Positions 23,427 to 35,683 of a DNA stretch of 64,000 nt are shown in pieces. The stretch comes from Salvia splendens (taxonomy: Eukaryota > Streptophyta > Magnoliopsida > Lamiales > Lamiaceae). Made by a program: the position numbers and the translations under genes. Under the pieces are notes generated by a model. That model did not search any database. It was not told the origin of the DNA and was given only the letters and a program-made list of their open reading frames with translations. Location of the stretch: the NCBI RefSeq assembly GCF_004379255.2, contig NC_056040.1, forward strand, positions 31,400,852 to 31,464,851. Direction: 5' to 3'. Numbering within the stretch: position 1 is the stretch's first letter; the number at the start of each line of letters is the position of its first letter.

Positions 23427-23633
23427 TACTCCATCCGTTTCATTGAAGATGACTCACTTTTGTTTTTGGTTTGTCCCAACCAAGATGACCAATTACTAAA
23501 AATGGAAACACTTTTCTCTCTACTTTATTCCATCTCTCTTACTTTACTCTCTCCACTTCACACACAAAATAAAGTTGCATAAATTCTCATGCCGCCCAAG
23601 GAAGGGGTCATCTTCCTTGGGACGGAGGGAGTA
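23427..23633. mobile_element. Stowaway MITE
   Basis: Paired ends TACTCCATCCGTTTCATTG and GGGACGGAGGGAGTA; interior GGTTTGTCCCAACCAAGATG. Confidence 0.85.
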
Positions 23634-23639
23634 CTATAG

Positions 23640-24376
23640 TACTCCCTTCGTCCCATAGTAGATGTCACTAGGGGTGTGCATTCGGGTTTCGGTTCGGTTT
23701 TTTGTCAAAACCGAACCAAAACCGAATTTAGGTCAAAATCCAAACCGAACCGAACCCGAAAAATCGAAAAAACCGAAAACCGAACTTAAAAACCGAAAAA
23801 CCCGAACAAAACCGAAAAACCGAAAAACCCGAAAAAATAAATATAATATTAATATATATATATATATGTGTGTAATTTATTTTATTTTATATATACTAAT
23901 AAAATATTTATATATAATATAAAAATAATAATACATATAATATATATAATATAGTAGAATTTATTAAAAGAATATACTATATATTATATATAATATAATA
24001 TATTAAATTAATAGAATATATATATAATTCGGTTTTTCGGTTTTTTTCTTCACCCGAACCGAACCGAACCGAAAAATCAAAATTTTGGTATTTTCAAAAC
24101 CGAACCGAACCAAAAAACCGAAATAACCGAACTGAATTTCAAAATTTCGGTTTGGTTCGGATATTCGGTTTCCGGTTTTTTTGCTCACCCCTAGATGTCA
24201 CACTTGGGATTGACACGAGATTTTAGGAAGTGTTGTTTTGTGTGTTAAATGGTAAGAGAAAATAATATATTTACATTAATATGAGAGAGAACTTTTTCCA
24301 AAAAAAGAAATGTGACATCTTTTGTGGGACAAACTAAAAAGAAAAGTATGACATCTGTTATGGGACGGAGGGAGTA
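23640..24376. mobile_element. Stowaway MITE interrupted by a hAT MITE
   Basis: The left end TACTCCCTTCGTCCCATAG and right end GGGACGGAGGGAGTA pair once the 525-bp hAT insert at 23669-24193 is removed. Confidence 0.85.
23669..24193. mobile_element. hAT-type MITE with 8-bp target duplication
   Basis: Ends are TAGGGGTGTGCATTCGG and, inverted, TAGGGGTGAGCAAAAAAACC. Target duplication GATGTCAC lies at 23661-23668 and 24194-24201. The subterminal arms are arrays of the ACCGAA/TTCGGT motif around an AT-rich centre, so the whole is largely self-complementary. The apparent ORFs in the arms are a by-product of the array. Confidence 0.88.
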
Positions 24377-24935
24377 CCATTTTAATTTTTTATAGCAGGA
24401 TACGAATTTGCAAATTCTATAATAAACCTAATATAATAACAATTTTTAAAAATTTGACAGTTAAAATAAAATTACTAAATAATTCCTAAAAAAAATCAAA
24501 ATGAATGAGATTCCCTGCAACTAGGCCATAGTATGGCTCAGTCTATGATATAAGACAATGCATATATATGGCCAAGGTGAATCATCGTTCTAGTGTAGAA
24601 CCTAGAACCAAGAACCAATATAAATCATTGGATCACAAAATCAATAGCCTAGATCTTATCTTGTGCATAATAATAAGTTACTACAAGAATATCAACAAAA
24701 GGGTAAATTTTAAAATGAAAACATTTATTTAAAACTAATTTCTCTTCTAAGAAAATATCTCAAAAATGAAATTTAATATGATTAAGTTGATTTAACTTAA
24801 TTTTCACAAAACATATAGATTTAAATATAATTTTATAAGAATTCCAACAACATTCTAATTCTATATATTGTATTGAAAAAATAATTGATAATATTTTCTT
24901 GAAAAAAATAATTGATAATATTTTCTTGAAAAAAA
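24377..24935. other. AT-rich intergenic stretch
   Basis: No gene is seen. A short direct duplication (AATAATTGATAATATTTTCT) lies near 24880-24925, next to the following MITE. Confidence 0.5.
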
Positions 24936-25190
24936 TACTCCCTCCGTCCGCCATTAGGAGTCCCATTTATGGGCGGCACGTGTTTTAAGGAATGTTAAGA
25001 AAAGTGGGTGAAAAAAGTTAGTGGAATAAGGGTCCCACTTATATATATTAATTTTAAATGAAATGTGAGTGAAATGAGTTAGTGGAAGGTGGGATCCTAT
25101 TACCATTTATGGTAAAGGTGAATCGGGACTCTTATTCGCGGACGGACTAAAATGGAAAAACAGGACTCCTATTCGCGGACAGAGGGAGTA
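24936..25190. mobile_element. Stowaway MITE
   Basis: Paired ends TACTCCCTCCGTCCGCC and GCGGACAGAGGGAGTA, with a second internal copy of the GGACTCCTATTCGCGGAC end. Confidence 0.85.
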
Positions 25191-25234
25191 ATTGATAATA
25201 GTTTCTTACATATTCATAATATGTAAACCATGTA

Positions 25235-26040
25235 CTCTTCCATCCCCTATTAACTGTCAATTTTTCCATTTTCGTCTGTCCCCATTAATTGTCTATTTTC
25301 ATATTTTTACTATAAATGGTAAGTAGGCTCCATAATGCCATTAACATATTTCATTCACATTTTATTATAAAACTAATACTCCTTCTATCTCATACTCCCT
25401 CCGTTTTTTTAAAAATAACAACTATTTCAATTTTGGGTCGCTCCTTAAAATTAGAAACTTTAGAATCTTTCTATTTGAGGACATGGACCCCACAATCCAC
25501 TAACTCTACTTTCACTACTTTTTCTCTTTCTCTCTCTTACTTTACTCATTTTTCTTCTCATCTCTCTTACCTTACCAATTCTTCTCACTTACTTTACCAA
25601 TTGTGGCATTAAAACCCGTACCGTTTCAAATGTTTCTATTTTTTTAATATGGAAGGAGTAATATATGACACACTTGGGTAATGATAAGAGATTTTAGAAG
25701 CTGTTATTTTATGTGTTAAGTGGAAAGAGAAAATAACACTCCCAAGGAAAATGACCTCTTATGTCGGCGCACGGAATTTTATGCAGTTTTATTTTGTGTG
25801 TTAGGTAGAGATAATAAAGTAAGAGAGATGGAACAAAGACCAGCAAATGTGTTTCTATATTTAGTAATGAGTCATCTTGGGTGAGACAAACTAAAAACAA
25901 AAATGAGTCATCTTCAATTAGATAAGGAAAGTATATTTATATTAATGTGGGAAAGAATGTTTTTTTCAAAAAGAAAATATGTCATCTTTTTTGTAAGACA
26001 AACTAAAAATGAATGTGTAACATCTATTATGGGACGGAGT
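25235..26040. mobile_element. Cluster of Stowaway MITEs
   Basis: A complete copy lies at 25393-25660 (TACTCCCTCCGTTTT to ATGGAAGGAGTA). It is flanked by one-sided or decayed copies at about 25235-25392 and 25661-26040 (right end GGGACGGAGTGAGAA). Small ORFs here follow MITE sequence and are not genes. Confidence 0.65.
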
Positions 26041-26948
26041 GAGAATATAAAAGTGAGAAAGACTTTAATTCACTTTCTTTTACATTTATTAAATTCGCGC
26101 TGGAACCAAAAGGTGGACAATTATTGGGGACGAGTGAGTATTTCAATTCCTTGTGTTACTAAATTATTTTTATGTTCATTTTAATACATTCGTTTTAATA
26201 AAATCAATTATCAAATAAGAAAGGAGTCGATCACCATATTAGTTGTAAATCACAAGCGAGTCTCGGAAAATTAATCCTGCAATGGTTGATATTCCATGGA
26301 TACAAACATTCATAAAATAAAATCCTCTTTCACTATGGGAAACGAAACTAATGGCGTTTCATTTACGCAAAGATCCATGAAGAAACTATCCGAGGAGTAA
26401 AAAAATTCGATTAATGGTATCTGGACATACCACGTTTAATGGATTGTGTCATTTTTCATGTGTGTGGTCCTTTACACTTTACACTTTACACTTAAATACA
26501 CTTTAATGACATTTAAGAAAAGTGGTCCTTTGACGTTTGGTGTTTGGGTTAAATAATACTTTTCTTTGATAGAGAAAAAAAAATTAAAATAATGGCCATT
26601 GAATTTTTGATGCAATTGAGTGACAGTCCAATCAATAAACCTTGTCGGAATCATCTAACAATGTCATATCGTACGTCTGACGTTTGAGTTATGATCATAC
26701 AATCATAACTACAGTATCATCAAAGTTGTTATTGGATTTTATTCATAATTTAATTATATACTTACTCCAAAAAAAGTACTTAATATATAAATAGCTTTCG
26801 ATGAAAAATTAGTAAAATAAGAGGAAAAAGAGGAAAAAAATAGATTAAGTAAGAAAAAGAAAGAATAAAAAAATAAAAAAAGAGCGGAAAAATGTAAGAA
26901 AAAGTGGATGAAATTGGTAAAATAAGAGAAAAAAGAGAAAATAAAATA
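26041..26948. other. AT-rich intergenic stretch
   Basis: No supported gene is present. CACTTTACACTTTACACTT at about 26473-26491 is a short tandem array. Low-complexity purine-rich sequence precedes the next MITE. Confidence 0.45.
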
Positions 26949-27131
26949 TACTCCATCCGTTCCAAGCTACTCGCACTTATTTCCTTTTTGGACGTCCCAA
27001 GTTACTTGCACTCTTTCCATTTTTAGTAAAAATTTTCACCTACAGCCGTCATTTTTGACTTTCCGATACACTCATTCCTTAATCTCCGTGCCGAAAAGGA
27101 AAGGAGCGAGTAGCCCGAGACGGAGGGAGTA
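26949..27131. mobile_element. Stowaway MITE
   Basis: Paired ends TACTCCATCCGTTCC and GAGACGGAGGGAGTA; interior GCTACTCGCACTTATTTCC. The purine-rich flank AAGAAAAAGAAAG is repeated on both sides. Confidence 0.85.
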
Positions 27132-27334
27132 TTAAGTAAGAAAAAGAAAGAAAAAAAAAGTAAAAAAAGAGAGGAAAAAATGTAAGAAAAAGTGGGTGAA
27201 GTGTAAAAAAAATTTCATTTTTTAAATGAACTTTCTTGGATATCTTAAAATGATAAATGAGACTATTTTATTTAGACGGAGGAGTATGATGTAATTCACT
27301 TTGTAAATATTTTTAAATTCCATTATATATCAAA

Positions 27335-27540
27335 TACTCTATCTGTCTCATTAAAAATGAAACATTTTTCCTTTTTGGTTGTCCCATTAAAAATAAAATA
27401 TTTCTAAAAATAGAAATAACACTCTCTCTACTTTTTCATCTTTCTTATTTTACTCTTTCTACATTAACTCACGAAACAACATTACATAAAATCTCTCGCC
27501 GATAATCAAATATTGCATATTTAATAGGACGGAGGGAGTA
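27335..27540. mobile_element. Stowaway MITE
   Basis: Paired ends TACTCTATCTGTCTCATTA and AGGACGGAGGGAGTA. Confidence 0.8.
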
Positions 27541-27831
27541 TTGAAGAAACTACTATTTGAAGGTACACTGTCGAATTCAACTTTTTTTGGAAACAACCCA
27601 CGAAGTATATTAGCGAAATATTGTTCGATTCAATCTTGAAATCCACTCACAACTAAATCAGTTCATTTTATAAGCGTGTGAGAATTTCAATTAACTTTTG
27701 GATAATATTAGACTGAGAAACTAATTATGATATACTCCTAATGATTTTTAAGGTTGATTGTACTATTATGCAACAAAGTAACTGGTCTGGGCTGTGGAGT
27801 TGAAATGTTAGAAGTGATAGAAAATGAAATG

Positions 27832-28083
27832 TACTCTCTCAGTCGCCTCGCCCCTCCGTCACACTAAAAATGTCGACATTTTCTTTTTAGTTTGTCTCAG
27901 TCAAGATGTCCATCTTTTATATTTTAAAATAAATCACTCTCTCATCTCTCATCTCTCATCTCTCATCTCTCATCCTTTAAATATATAACTACTTTTTACT
28001 TTCTACTTATTCCACCTAACAACTCTTACTAAAATCACGTGTCACTCAAGAATATGGGCATCTTTAGTAGGACGGAAGGAGTA
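27832..28083. mobile_element. Stowaway MITE with (CATCTCT)n tract
   Basis: Ends TACTCTCTCAGTCGC and AGGACGGAAGGAGTA. An ATCTCTC heptamer array fills about 27936-27973. Confidence 0.75.
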
Positions 28084-28104
28084 GTCTTTTTCTGATATGC
28101 ATTA

Positions 28105-29964
28105 GGCCATTAGTAGTGGGGCGCCCTAAGCCGCGCCCTATGGCTCGCCACGTCATCAGTTTTATCCTCCTACCCCCCACCTGCAGTGGGGCGCCCTAAG
28201 GTGCGCCCTAAGGCGCGCCCTATGATTTTTTTTAATATTTAAATAACTACAAAAATTATGAAAAAATTTCATTTCATTTATAAAAATTAATACATTACAA
28301 TACGAATTAAAAAAAATACGCAAACTCAGCAACGGTGGTTACGGGCCAACACTTCTTCAACCATGTCGTTCATGAGCTAAGCATGATCTTGTTGGTTGCG
28401 CATTGAGGTCTGTCTATATAGAACCTCATTGAAGCCCGGCGGTAATCCTCTAGCGGGGGGCTCGGTCGCCGTGCTGGACGAGCTAGATGCACTGTCATCT
28501 TCGTTCCAATCGGTGATGCTTCCGCCTTCATTCTCGACTATCATGTTGTGCATGATTATGCACGCGTACATGACATTGGCGATGACTTCCTTGAACCAGA
28601 AACGAGCCGGCCCTTTCACAATTGCCCACCGTGTTTGGAGCACAACAAATGCCCGCTCGACATCCTTCATCGCCGACTCCTGCTTCTGTGCAAATAAAAC
28701 CCTCTTCTCACCAATTGGGCAGCTGATCGTCTTCACAAAAACAGGCCACCGTGGGTAGATGCCATCGGCCAAGTAGTACCCCATGTGGTATTGGCGCCTG
28801 TAGGCAGTAAACTCGATGGCCGGGCCATTGCCGTTACATTGCTCGGCAAAGAGGGTGGATGAGTTGAGGACGTTAATGTCGTTGTTCGACCTGGCTACAC
28901 GAAGTAAGCATGCCAGATCTAGAGCCGATGGTCAGCGACGGCTTCGAGGATCATCGTCGGGAGGCTGCCCTTGTATCCACTAGTGAATTGGCCTCTCCAA
29001 GCCGTCGGACAATTCTTCCACTGCCAGTGCATACAGTCGATTCTCCCTAGCATCCCAGGAAAGTCGTGCACCGTCTCGTGCATCTGCATCAGGCCCTGGC
29101 AATCAGTGACAGTCGGATTGCGCAAATAAGTGTCGTCGTAGGCCTCCACAAGCCCCCTACAAAAGTACTTCAGGCACTCGCGGCATGTTGTTTCCCCGAC
29201 GTGGAGGTATTCGTCGAATATATCGGCCGTGGTGCCGTAGGCCAACTGACGGATTGCAGCCGTGCACTTCTGCAATGGTGTAAGGCCGGGTTTGTCGATG
29301 CCGTCTTCCCGATACGTGAACTATTCATCACGTGACGACAACGTCCGCACAATGCTGAGAAAAAGGTACCGCGACATTCTAAACCGGCGGCGGAAAACAG
29401 TCGGTCCCCACCATGGTCGATCGGCAAAATAGTCTTCAACCAGACGTTGGTGAGCTGCCGTGTGGTGTGGGACATACGTCCGACCTCGAATAGGCCTATG
29501 GACCTGCTCGGCCGCTGGCGCCGCCGCCTCGCGCTGCATTTCCACAAAGCATGCCGCCATGGCCTCTTCAACGGCTGCATCTAAGGCTTCAGATGTCGAA
29601 CTACTTGATTCCGAGGAACTAGAACTATTGGTGTCGTCGCCGTGGTTCATTTTGGTATGCGAGAGAGGTAGAATCGTGAGAGATTAGCGAAATGAGAGAG
29701 GCGATATGTTCGTATGCACAAGTGAATGAGAAACGAGGTTTAAATAGGAAAATAAAAAACGCGTGGCATCGTCCTCGACCATCCTCCGCCGATCCCACAG
29801 TGGGGCGGACGATGGCGCGGACGATAGGCCATCGTCCGCGCTATACGCCACGGAAGATCTATCGGGCGTGTGCTTCGGCCGCGCCCGATGGCAGGCACCC
29901 ACAATGGTGCCATCGTCCGCGCCCGAGGACGATGGACGCCATCGGGCGCCCCATTGTGGGTGCC
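28105..29964 (-). mobile_element. PIF/Harbinger element B (transposase type), TTA target site
   Basis: The left end GGCCATTAGTAGTGGGGCGCC and the inverted right end GGCACCCACAATGGGGCGCC pair well. The flanks are TTA at 28102-28104 and 29965-29967. Subterminal repeats are GGCGCGCCCTA on the left and GGACGATGGCGCGG or ATCGTCCGCGCC on the right. A TATA-like CCTATTTAAACC lies in the leader near 29745. Length is 1860 bp, with a single gene. Confidence 0.9.
28329..29650 (-). pseudogene. Harbinger (HARBI1-type) transposase, nearly full length
   Basis: The ATG at 29650 starts a Ser/Glu-rich head, then FRRRFRMSRYLFLSIV and QKCTAAIRQLAYG. The catalytic region follows: GMLGRIDCMHW (first Asp), NNDINVLNSS (second Asp), YYLADGIYPRW and VERAFVVLQ (Glu). 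The tail is Ser-rich and ends in DMVEEVLARN. Lesions are in-frame stops near 29308, 28919 and 28377 and a frameshift near 28895. All three acidic residues survive, so decay is recent relative to A1. No Myb-like ORF is present in the element. Confidence 0.88.
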
Positions 29965-29967
29965 TTA

Positions 29968-30183
29968 TCCCTTTTTCAATGAGCATTACATAGTTTATTG
30001 TGAGGGAGTACCCATTCACATAGCAAACAATGAAAGTTGTAAGCTTTTACAGTAAGATTAGCTGGGAGTGGGAGTGGGAGTGGTTTATCTATCCCCACAT
30101 GTTTTGTCGCACCACAGGATGTGGCTAGAATTCCCAGTTCATGGGTTTCTACTCATCTTACCTGTCGGTCGGACTTTATTAAA
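29968..30183. other. Intergenic spacer
   Basis: No ORF or repeat boundary is recognised apart from a GGGAGT triplet-like run near 30064-30080. Confidence 0.4.
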
Positions 30184-30389
30184 TACTCCTTCCGTCTCAT
30201 AAAAGATGTCACACTTTTTAGGCTGATACAAAATTTTAGGAGGTTTTGTTTTATTTGTTAAGTGGAGAAAAATAATATTAATTTATAGTATATTATTGTG
30301 AGAGAATATTTTTCAAAATAGAAATGTCATATCTTTTATGAGATAAACTAAAAAGGAAAGTGAGACATATTTTATGGACATAGGAAGTA
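30184..30389. mobile_element. Stowaway MITE
   Basis: Ends TACTCCTTCCGTCTCA and a decayed ATAGGAAGTA; interior AAAAGATGTCACAC and GACATATTTTATGG. Confidence 0.75.
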
Positions 30390-30408
30390 CTATATTTCAA
30401 CCAACTAC

Positions 30409-30614
30409 TACTTCTTCTGTCCCACTCTAAGTGACATATTTCCTTTTTTGGAATGTCTCACTCTAAATAACACATTTCTAAAAATAGAAACATCACTCTC
30501 TTAACTTTTTTCGTCTATCTTACTTTATTCTCTCTAGTTAACTCACAAAACAACACTATATAAAATCATGTGCCGAAAAAGAAATGCTCCATTCAGAGTG
30601 GAACGGACGAAGTA
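30409..30614. mobile_element. Stowaway MITE
   Basis: Ends TACTTCTTCTGTCCCACTC and GGAACGGACGAAGTA; related in sequence to the copy at 27335-27540. Confidence 0.75.
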
Positions 30615-31328
30615 TTAGATTTCAAATTACAGAAATTGTTTTTGCATAAAAAAAGGTTAGTAAATTTTCAAGGAAATTGTGAATAGTCCACCCACCCTTC
30701 TCTGGGTGTGACCACAAATATTTATTGACAGGAGAGTGTTGTGTTACAGGCATCGGTTCACTTACAAATTGGTCCATCTATAACTACGATTACTGTGACA
30801 ACTAACACTGCCATTACATTACTTATACCTCATTAATGCCATTCTCAGTTTCACCACCCTCTCTCTGTCTCTTAACACAACCACAATGTATAACCTCAAC
30901 GTTGCAACTCACAACACGGACAAAGTATTAACATAACAAACGGTTGGTAGGAAAACACAAGCTCTTTTGCTAGATACACCCACAGCATGGATTAAAGGAA
31001 ACCGATTTCAGAAAGAGTAAAGAAAGCGTGCTGCGAGTCTGTGACCAAATGTGTTTTCAAGCGTGTGTGCATGCCACGGTAGATAGAACTTATCCTTCTT
31101 CATGATTTAGACAAGTTATGCCTTCTCAGTCTGAGAGCCACGTAAGGTTTCGAAATATTCACAGATTCAAGCCTAAAAGTCAAATTCATTTTACTACATA
31201 AATGCATCAACTAACAGAGATACCAAGTGAACTGTGGTGATAACAAGAAAAGCTATATACTATATTTTGTCTGATAACTACAAAAAGGAGAGGCACTGGT
31301 GCCTCTCAAAGGTCTGTACACAGTTTAG
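30615..31328. other. 3' flank of GPP, no gene recognised
   Basis: This is non-coding AT-rich sequence with no clear repeat ends. Part may be remote terminator sequence for the minus-strand GPP gene, but no poly(A) signal can be assigned with confidence. Confidence 0.4.
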
Positions 31329-31584
31329 TACTCATTCCGCCCGCCATTAGCAGTCCCGGTTTACCATTTTATTCCGTCCGCCATTAGGAGTCCTGGTTCA
31401 CTTTCACTATAAATGGTAGGAACACCTCAATTTCCAATTAACTCATTCCACTCAAATTCTATTATAAAACTAATAAATAAAAATGAATCTCACATTCCAC
31501 TATATTTTCTCACCCACTTTCCTTTATATTTCTTAAAGCCCATGCCAAACTCAGATGGGACTCCTAATGGCGGACGGAGTAGTA
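31329..31584. mobile_element. Stowaway MITE
   Basis: Ends TACTCATTCCGCCCGCC and GGCGGACGGAGTAGTA. It lies about 300 bp downstream of the GPP stop codon and may fall in its 3' untranslated region. Confidence 0.8.
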
Positions 31585-31887
31585 TTAACCTGTCATGTAA
31601 AGGTTCAATGCAGTAAGCAGGAAGTTAATGTAATCAAGTAATTCCAACCTTTCAATAGGAGAAGCAATTTGTCTATGTTTGGAGTCTTGTGGCTACACAC
31701 AATGTTCATGAATTATGAAACTTGATCAAGGAAAGAGGTCACGTCACAGCTAAACCTCTTGTTCGTGACAGACATGTAGTTTTATAAGGATAAATTTGTG
31801 ATTGAAACTGAAATGTGGCTCTCGCTGCAAAAGTTTGAGCAAGCATATAGAAGGATAAATTTGATCTGCCGATATCTTTTCAATAGA

Positions 31888-34800
31888 TTAACTAGCTGCC
31901 TTTTCAAATGGAGGCAGACTCCACTCACTTGGATTAAAGTCTAATAGGGAGCTTAGAACCTGATCTGCCATTTTTTTATATGAGCTATCTAACCTTGGAT
32001 CTGGAACCATGACTACGGACCTGCATGGCAAATTTTTCAGAAGAAGAATTAGTAGAAGAAAGATCAAAGTAAAATATCATATAATAGGGTTAACCTAAGA
32101 TACTACTCCCTCCGCTTCATAGTAATGGATGCGTTTCTTTTCGTTACGGAGATTAAGAAAAATTGAGTTAGGTGAGTTAAGTAAAGGGAGAATAAAGTGG
32201 AAAATGAAAAAAGTGGAGAGATGAAGAGAGAAAAAAGTAGTAAAGTAGGTGTGGAAAAATGTGTTGACTTTTACTAAAAAAGTAAATTACTCTATTACTA
32301 TGGAACATACCAAAATGACAAAATGACTCTATTACTATGGAACGGAGGGAGTACTATCTAACTTTCCTGCATGAGCCATAACATAAAACATGTGTTCAAA
32401 CTTAAAGTTTCTGTATACCCAATCAAAGCGAATTTTGAAAGAGGTAAACATAGGAACTGGGATTGCTCAAAGCAACAACGCAATTAGAAAAACATAGACA
32501 GATAAAAAAAATTGTTATAAAATTTGTTGCTGTTTATGCTTGTAATTGAATGTCCTATAAACATGGCACCAAGAATTGAAGTCTCATTGCCTTCCCGGAG
32601 GAGCACTCAATTGCACACGAAGTATGGCCAAAACTGAGGAAAGACGGCGTGAATTCATCATAGTGTGAGTTTAGGACTACACAGAAGTTAAGATGACGTG
32701 CCCACCTGACTGTAATTGGCAGGCTTCAGGTAGGGACACAGTATCATTGCAAGAAATTTTCAAAGTGAATAAAGTAGAAAAGTAATTTTTAAATAATGTG
32801 CTGGAACTTTTCTAAGTTGCTGTCAATTCAGCTGTGCACATTGCCAATCAATATACCGCCACTAATTATTCTGAAACAATATGACATAAAGGAGGTATAT
32901 GAATGAAGAGATGATAAACAAGGACTTACATGCCAGCATTCTTAGCTGCTTGGACGCCAGATGGTGCATCTTCAAAAACAAGTATCTTCGATGGATCAAC
33001 TGGTCCACCCTGAAAACAGGTGGATGTCATGATTACATATAGATAGGTAATAGAAGAGTAGCCCAAATAATTTGTCACATTAATCTCAAATCAGCTAAAT
33101 GCCACTCATATTAGAGTGTCAATAATGTAGACCAAATAAAATAAACCAGCAGAATTGCTCCTTTTAAAACACAAATAACATAAGCTGATCAAATAATAAG
33201 TTGATTCAACATTTTTTGCCTGATGTTCGAATCTAAGTTCAGCTGATTTTGACTGTATCTGTATTAATTCTGATGCACTTTTGGAGTTCATGAGCCAAAA
33301 GGGAAGGGCATGATCAAACATTGTTCCCATCACATACTATCAGAATTTGGCAATCTGAATTGTAACATTGACAAGATAAAGATATCAACACTTTCATGAC
33401 AAGAACATATAGTCTAACTGCTGAATGAGACTAATACCTCAAATCTCTTGGCTGCTGCAAGGAACACATCTGGTGAAGGTTTCCCTTGTTTAACTTCTGG
33501 ATCATCACCAAGAACAATATGGTGCATCAGCGAAAAAATTTCACCATGCCTTTGTGTTTTCAGTTCAAAATGCCTTCTGTGTGAACTGTAAGACACATTT
33601 CATGAGTTTCTTTGCAACATTTCCAGCTAAAATTAGCAACACTGCCATCACTTCATAAATAAAAGAAGAGTACACATACCCCGTTGCAACACATATAGGT
33701 ACTCCAGTCGCATGGAGGTGCTTAATCAAATGACTTGCCCCTGTAATACAAAAACGTAATAAAAGGTAAGACAATGGCTAATGGTATTATTTATCGCCAC
33801 TTATGTAGCTAAGGTAGATGCAAAATTCTATTTTTCTGATCAAATGAAAAAAAAACTTGTATACAGTCTGCTATCAGTCAACAGTTTAATCAACCTGGCA
33901 TGACGTCACATGTTGGGAACATAGCTCTCAGCATCTCCTCTCTTTCCACAAGAAAACCTTCAGCTGAGAGTGAGTCACTGATTCCAGTTTCTTCAACAAA
34001 AACTCGAGCAGCTTCTATTGCCTTCATGCCCATCATTTTAGCTTTGAGAGACCAATCAAAAGTTTTGTTGTATCTAGCAAGGATTTTCTCCTGCACTTCA
34101 GTGTAGAACTTCTCTGTGTCTGAGGAATTGAGGGAAAAAAACTTGAAATTTAGGAAGATACAAAACTATGATATATAATTAGGAAGAATCAAAGAGCATA
34201 TCCAACCTAAATTCAGTTTCTTTTTTATATGAATACGAAACACTTAGATAAAATTTGCTTCATAAAGGTAAAACTGGAGAGCAATGTCCAATAAGCATAC
34301 ATGTCATGCTGTAGCAATGGTGATCAAAATGTCAGAATGATCATGCCAACTTTGTGATTTGCCAGTAATTCAAAACTAATAGCAACTCAAGGAACAAGGT
34401 GCAATCTCACCAAGGTCCACTTAGAAGCATAATGTCAAAAAAAGAAAAATATTACCTATATTTGAAAATTTCATAAACAAGAAATATTTGGGACTTGGGT
34501 GTTCCATAGCGAAGAAGAAGGTGCTAGTTCTAATAATGGGATACAAATTAATAGTTTCTCTTTACATTTAGATTGATTCATTACAAACATGATAACAATT
34601 TTAACTAATTTATGCAACTCAAAATACATCTTGACCAAATAAAGCATATGACAGAATCAGCCGAAAACGAAAACAAAAACAACAACAAAATTATACAGCA
34701 AAACGCTACCAAATATGCCAAGAAAACAAGATAAAACAGAGGTTCAATAAACAAATGTAAGTTAAAATCAAAGTGTCAAAAGAAAAAAAAATGGTAATTA

Positions 34801-34890
34801 AATGGGTGTAGTTTGGGAAATGTAGAGACCGATGAGAAGGCCGTCCATGTCGAAGATGACGTGAGTGATGGATTGTTTTACAGTTGCCAT
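31888..34890 (-). CDS. GPP2: HAD-type (DL)-glycerol-3-phosphatase, GPP/GS1-like
   Basis: Six exons on the minus strand: 34890-34830, 34119-33895, 33740-33680, 33585-33438, 33009-32930 and 32020-31888. All introns are GT-AG and the frame is continuous over 235 residues, close to Arabidopsis GPP2. HAD motifs are complete: DMDG with D14 (nucleophile) and D16, T115 in VATGS, K151 in KQGKPSPD, and E178-D179 in [17 protein letters not shown] four-helix cap lies between motifs I and II (residues about 25-90). The family dephosphorylates glycerol-3-phosphate in the cytosol to glycerol, and related members hydrolyse other small phosphates. No transit peptide is seen. The last intron holds a MITE (32104-32353). 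The start is the only in-frame ATG before motif I. Confidence 0.93.
32104..32353. mobile_element. Stowaway MITE in GPP intron 5
   Basis: Paired ends TACTCCCTCCGCTTC and GGAACGGAGGGAGTA with the ACTATGGAAC core duplicated near the right end. It lies wholly inside the intron (32021-32929), leaving the splice sites intact. Confidence 0.85.
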
Positions 34891-35683
34891 TTGAGTGAGA
34901 GATCTGAGAGCCGAACTATGACGATCTGCTTTCGCTTGAGCAAAGCATATGTAACAGCTTTTCAATTAAGGACTCGTTTGGTTTGTTAGTAATGCCAAAA
35001 ATAGTGTGCCAACAATGTAATTTAGGGTTTATGTCTACAAGTTAAGGCCTCAGGAATCAACATGGCCCGTCTCGAACCTCACATAAAATACTGCTGGATG
35101 TGGTAATAGTCTTTTAATTTATCTAGTATGCTGGTCCGATAACTATTGTTTGACATAGTATTCCTTAATATCCTTCTCATTTTTATTCCTAATTTTTAAC
35201 TCTGTCACTTTGAACTTACACTCGCTCCCCTTCTCTTTCTCTTTCTCTTTCTCTTTATCTCACTCTATCTCTCTTTCCTCAATGAATTGTGAAAATATCT
35301 CAAGGTCGCTGTCGTCGAGCTTCTTTATCTGTTCGATAATTGTCGCATCGACATTTATCTCTCACCTCTCCACTTCGTTCCCTCCCATCTACTGCCATGG
35401 ATCTGTAACTACTCGGTCAATTGAGTCTGCAATTTGCGCGAAGATTAAGCGGCTGTGGTTTTGATTATGAGTTTTCGAGTTTAATTTCTTTTTGTTTTTT
35501 ATGTCGATTGGAAGGCAGGGGTTAAGACTTTCAAATTTGAGATTGTACTTATTGATAGAAAAACTCTGTAATTATGGTCTGTAAAGTTAATAATTATTCA
35601 ATACTTTAATTTAATAATGATTATACCTCCAAATGTAATTTGTCTAATAATTTATAAAATATGGTTTGACTGCATTAATATAG
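34891..35683. other. Upstream region of GPP with CT-rich microsatellite
   Basis: This should hold the GPP promoter, but no clear TATA box is read. A CTCTTT/TCTTTCTC tract fills about 35225-35275. The ORF over it (35210-35464) is Ser/Phe-rich because of that tract and is not accepted as a gene. Confidence 0.45.

Noticed and set aside
23662..24188. Lys/Pro- and Phe-rich ORFs near 23.7 and 24.1 kb
   Set aside because: Translation of ACCGAA/TTCGGT repeats in a hAT MITE.
35210..35464. Putative small secreted protein ORF upstream of GPP
   Set aside because: The hydrophobic/Ser-rich start comes from a CT microsatellite and no family resemblance follows.
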